In this document: positions 5,231 to 7,812 of the stretch, piece after piece
How positions within the stretch are numbered: the first letter of the stretch is position 1
How the letters are laid out: each line of letters starts with the position of its first letter
DNA from: JBQTIM01 sp052388135
Lineage (GTDB): Bacteria > Elusimicrobiota > Elusimicrobia > FEN-1173
Length of the DNA: 7,812 nucleotides
Reading direction: 5' to 3'
Assembly (NCBI GenBank): GCA_052388135.1
Contig: JBQTIM010000189.1
Span: 1 to 7,812, forward strand
Notes under the pieces: model-generated
The model's database searches: none
Told to the model about the DNA's origin: nothing
Seen by the model: only the letters and a program-made list of their open reading frames with translations
Program-made: the position numbers and the translations under genes

Positions 5231-7069
5231 CTAAGTCGGCAGGCGGTAAAGGTGGTAGCCTCCCGCCGAGCCCGCGCGGGAGGCCGCGCGGAAAAACTCT
5301 CCAACGACGGCCCACCCGTCGGCCGGCCAGGCGATTTGCTCTCCCTCGATGAGAACGTGCGTGATCCCTTTGGCGCGCCAGCGGTCCAGCAAATCCTCCA
5401 GGTTTCGCAGGCCTCCATAATGCACGTAGGCCTGGTCCGCGGGATTGCCCCACACGTAATCCCGGTCGATGTAAAAACCTTTTCGGTTGTTCAACAGCAA
5501 CACCCGATCGCCCGGCCCCAGCGCGGCGTTGATGAGGCGCGAGGCGGGGTAAACGTCCAAGGACCGCGTGAGGTATTCCTCCTGCGGCATCAGTCCCAGG
5601 ACCACGCGCGCTTTTTCCGCCAGCCGGTCTTCCCGGCCCGGGAAGCGGAACGCCGCCATCAGAACGATCAGCCCGCAGGCCGCCCAGCGGGCCGCGCCGC
5701 CCTTCCTATATAAGTCGTGCAGGCCCGCCGCCAGGCCCAGGGCCATGAGCGGCAAAATAGGCGTCAGATACCTCAGCGATTCCGGCAGCAGAACGAGGTA
5801 CACGGCCAGATAGAGAGAAACGGCGGCCAAGAAGCCGCGCGGCCGCTTGGGAAGGAGTTTCCCGCGGCGCCAAGCCAAAGCCGCGGCGAAAGCGGCTATG
5901 AAGGGCCCGCGAAAAACGGCGGCCCCTCCTTCGGGAAAGATCAGCCCCTTGGCTTTGATGAGCACCGATTCTCCCCACCAGGAGCCCCCCAGGTTTTCTC
6001 CGCTCCCCAAGCGCGCCCAACGCTCGGCCTGCGCCGCGTCCCAATATTTCCCGCCGAAAACCCCGTAAAGGTTGGGCCAAAGGGGATTTCCCGTGTCCCA
6101 CCAACTGCGGATCAACCAGGGCAGCATCAGGCAGACAAAGGGACCCAGGAAAATCGCGGCTTCCGTGAGAACGGGCCGCCATTTCTCGCCGCGCCAATCC
6201 CGCCAGGCCAGCCAGAGGATGCCCAGAACGCCCAGCCACAGGACCCCGGTCAGTTTTACGGCGCCCATGAGCCCCGCCAGGGCGCCGGTTAAAAAGAGCC
6301 AGGGATTGCGCCGCGTTTCCGTCCAGCGCCAAAAGGCGTAAAGCGCCGCCGACCCGTAAAGACCGGCCGCCAAGTCCACCAGGGCCGACACGGCCAGGAT
6401 CTTATAGACCGGCGTGGTGACGAGGAGCGCCACGGCCGTCCAGGCGATCCAGGAATTCCCGTAGCGCCGCCCGACGCGGTGCGTCCACAAAACCAGCAGG
6501 AGCCCCAGAAACCCATGAAGGATTTGCGCGGCCTGGGGAGCGCCCGCCGACAGCGCGGGCATAAAGAGCATGTTCAACAGCGCCGGCCATTCCGATGAAT
6601 TGATGTGCGGTATGAAAGAAATGCGCCCCTGCTGTAGATAAATTTTAGGAAGGGCCAAATGGTAGGACACCACGTCCGGCGTCACCGGCGGCGCTCCGGC
6701 CGCCAGGAAGTACAAACCCAGGCACGCCGCGGACACCGTCGCCAAAACTTTCTCGAAGGCAGGAAGGGCGGACCATGCTTTCCAGCCGCCGGCCGCCGCG
6801 ATCCGAAGTCTCGAAACCCCGACCGGCCGGGACACGGCGTGGAGGAGCGCAGGCGTTCCCGCCCAGAGCCAAAGCCACCAGGGCTCCAGCACGCCGCTCC
6901 AGCCCAGGGCGAAAATTCCGTATCCCAGGACGCCGAAGCCAAGGAGGAACGCCAGGCCCGCCGCTTCCCATTCCTCCAGCGGAACCCGGAAAAGCGGCCG
7001 GAGCCGGCGCCCCCAGGCCCAGGCCGAAGCCGCCACGATGAAAGCCGCCGCGTAAGGAAACATCCGCAT
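5231..7069 (-). CDS. Polytopic GT-C-like membrane glycosyltransferase
   Basis: From ATG 7069 the product has 612 residues, with many membrane segments to about residue 480 and a soluble C-terminal domain. TPDVVSYHLALPKIYLQQG (131-149) matches the loop-1 signature D-x-x-x-YHLA-x-PK-x-Y of an uncharacterised GT39-like group, with D132 the likely catalytic acid. Next come SALVDLAAGLYG (228-239), GLMGAVKLTGVLWLG (266-280), TGNPLWPNLYGVFGGKYW (326-343) and ESLRYLTPILPLMAL (430-444), all at positions usual for the family. The C-terminal part has FYIDRDYVWGNPADQ (532-546) and AKGITHVLIEG (566-576), probably a periplasmic domain. The frame stays open further upstream but would run into comM on the other strand, so ATG 7069, just before the first membrane segment, is preferred; ATG 7063 is two codons later. 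No Shine-Dalgarno is evident. It is transcribed toward the methyltransferases and away from comM, so it is a separate unit. Sugar transfer from a polyprenyl-phosphate donor is inferred from the fold. Confidence 0.87.
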   Translation of the reverse strand: MRMFPYAAAFIVAASAWAWGRRLRPLFRVPLEEWEAAGLAFLLGFGVLGYGIFALGWSGVLEPWWLWLWAGTPALLHAVSRPVGVSRLRIAAAGGWKAWSALPAFEKVLATVSAACLGLYFLAAGAPPVTPDVVSYHLALPKIYLQQGRISFIPHINSSEWPALLNMLFMPALSAGAPQAAQILHGFLGLLLVLWTHRVGRRYGNSWIAWTAVALLVTTPVYKILAVSALVDLAAGLYGSAALYAFWRWTETRRNPWLFLTGALAGLMGAVKLTGVLWLGVLGILWLAWRDWRGEKWRPVLTEAAIFLGPFVCLMLPWLIRSWWDTGNPLWPNLYGVFGGKYWDAAQAERWARLGSGENLGGSWWGESVLIKAKGLIFPEGGAAVFRGPFIAAFAAALAWRRGKLLPKRPRGFLAAVSLYLAVYLVLLPESLRYLTPILPLMALGLAAGLHDLYRKGGAARWAACGLIVLMAAFRFPGREDRLAEKARVVLGLMPQEEYLTRSLDVYPASRLINAALGPGDRVLLLNNRKGFYIDRDYVWGNPADQAYVHYGGLRNLEDLLDRWRAKGITHVLIEGEQIAWPADGWAVVGEFFRAASRAGSAGGYHLYRLPT

Positions 7070-7133
7070 CAGTCTAGAAAATCGTCCGTGGAAAAACGAG
7101 CCGCCCCGCGCCGCCTTTGCTAGAATAGCCGCC
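7070..7133. promoter_or_regulatory. Divergent promoter region; extended -10 for comM
   Basis: This 64-base gap separates the starts of two divergent genes and must hold at least the proximal signals of both. On the plus strand TGCTAGAAT (7118-7126) is an extended -10: TG-n followed by TAGAAT, five of six matches to TATAAT. No good -35 is seen upstream, which extended -10 promoters can tolerate. It ends only seven bases before comM's GTG at 7134, so transcription would begin at or next to the start codon. The -10 sits in a small inverted repeat, GCTA-GAA-TAGC (7119-7129), which gives a weak minus-strand TATTCT. No convincing minus-strand promoter is otherwise visible. Confidence 0.5.
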
Positions 7134-7812
7134 GTGCTCGCCAAAATCCTCAGCGCGGCGGTCCATGGGGTGGACGGTTTTTCAGTGCAGGTGGAAGTCT
7201 GCCTGATGCCCGGCCTGCCGTCGTTTTCCACCGTCGGTCTTCCGGACGCGGCCGTGAGGGAATCCAAGGACCGCGTGGTGGCGGCGGTGCGCAACTCGGG
7301 GTTTGATTTCCCCGTGCGAAAAGTGACGGTGAACCTGTCGCCCGCCGACATAAAGAAGGAAGGCACGGCCTTCGACCTGCCCATCGCCTTGGGCGTTCTC
7401 GCGGCGCAGGATCTGGTTCCGGCGGAAAAACTGTCCCGCTACACCTTCGTGGGCGAGCTGGCTTTGGACGGGCGCGTGCGGCCGGTGAAGGGTCTCCTGC
7501 CCATCGCGTTGTCGCTGGCGCCCGGCGGCGGACTGGTGTTCCCAGCCGACAATTGGCCCGAGGCGTCCGTGGCCGAGGGCCTGGACTTGGCGCCGGTTTC
7601 CTCCCTGAAGGAAGCCGTGGACTTCCTGCGCGGGACCTGGTCGCCGGAAAGGCCCGGCGCGCCGGCTCCCGCGGCCCCGGCCAACGGCGCCTCCGCGCCC
7701 GATTTCTCCGACGTGAAAGGCCAGATGTTCGCCCGGCGCGCTCTGGACCCGGCGGCCGCCGGCGGCCACAACGTCCTCACGAGCGGCCCGCCCGGCTCGG
7801 GCAAGACCATGC
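7134..7812 (+). CDS. comM: ComM/YifB family Mg-chelatase-like AAA+ ATPase (3' partial)
   Basis: The first 226 codons are present and the gene runs off the right edge. The start MLAKILSAAVHGVDGF fits the family's opening, and the N-terminal domain, an S5-like fold described for this group, carries LPSFSTVGLPDAAVRES (28-44), VNLSPADIKKEGTAFDLP (65-82) and FVGELALDGRVRPVKG (105-120). A linker leads to DFSDVKGQMFARRALD and the Walker A loop GPPGSGKT at 218-225. In naturally transformable bacteria ComM is a hexameric helicase that promotes branch migration during integration of incoming DNA; in other bacteria the YifB name is used and the role is less clear. The Walker B, sensor and C-terminal domains lie outside the window. 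GTG 7134 is chosen because it gives the conserved N-terminus exactly; there is no ribosome site ahead of it. It is unrelated in function to the glycosylation genes. Confidence 0.95.
   Translation, partial: MLAKILSAAVHGVDGFSVQVEVCLMPGLPSFSTVGLPDAAVRESKDRVVAAVRNSGFDFPVRKVTVNLSPADIKKEGTAFDLPIALGVLAAQDLVPAEKLSRYTFVGELALDGRVRPVKGLLPIALSLAPGGGLVFPADNWPEASVAEGLDLAPVSSLKEAVDFLRGTWSPERPGAPAPAAPANGASAPDFSDVKGQMFARRALDPAAAGGHNVLTSGPPGSGKTM

Noticed and set aside
5063..5233. Small protein or tRNA in the convergent gap
   Set aside because: Frames across it are short or read in from neighbours, no cloverleaf is seen, and the inverted-repeat structure explains the sequence.
5706..6332. Second minus-strand frame of 208 codons inside the convergent membrane-protein gene
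   Set aside because: A shadow in another frame of the same gene; the main frame carries all the GT-C landmarks.
7070..7384. N-terminal extension of the minus-strand membrane protein up to an ATG at 7384
   Set aside because: The extra 105 residues lie antisense to the conserved N-terminal coding region of comM, are rich in Thr, Arg and Ser with no membrane character, and precede the natural start just before the first membrane segment.

Overview
This is a GC-rich, gene-dense bacterial window with little intergenic DNA, start codons that mostly lack a Shine-Dalgarno sequence, and GTG starts. The best family-level anchor is the first part of comM/yifB at the right edge, a gene spread across many bacterial phyla. 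The other genes are envelope-type membrane proteins and methyltransferases. The overall style (high GC, frequent T-tracts inside codons, uncharacterised GT-C proteins) suggests an uncultured deep-branching Gram-negative-type lineage. Elusimicrobiota is my guess, but nothing here proves a taxon.

Layout: a plus-strand operon runs from beyond the left edge to 5065. It holds (i) the last 40 codons of a protein whose C-terminus matches that of the next gene; (ii) a 569-residue polytopic membrane protein with a DxDLWWHL N-terminus and a periplasmic-type C-terminal domain; (iii) a 519-residue GT39/PMT_2-like glycosyltransferase; and (iv, v) two consecutive class I SAM-dependent methyltransferases. 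The first three genes overlap by a few bases (ATGA at 122-125; GTG inside the previous stop region at 1824-1831), so they are probably translationally coupled. A 107-base gap with a perfect 8-bp hairpin separates (iii) from (iv). The two methyltransferases are three bases apart, and the second has the only strong Shine-Dalgarno in the window.

The operon meets a convergent minus-strand gene (5231-7069), a third large GT-C-type membrane protein. Almost the whole gap between the two stop codons is one long imperfect inverted repeat (5072-5230). Its two arms are each about 77 bases and roughly 70% identical by hand alignment. Each arm contains a mirror-image, terminator-like stem followed by five Ts. 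This is the most unusual non-coding structure in the window.

The minus-strand gene diverges from comM across a 64-base gap. That gap carries an extended -10 promoter motif only eight bases before comM's GTG, which suggests a leaderless transcript.

Together, the membrane glycosyltransferases and methyltransferases look like part of a lipid-linked sugar transfer and modification locus for surface glycan or glycoprotein. No sugar-nucleotide synthesis, flippase or polymerase gene is present in the window to fix the product. I see no tRNA, rRNA, CRISPR array, transposase or phage gene.
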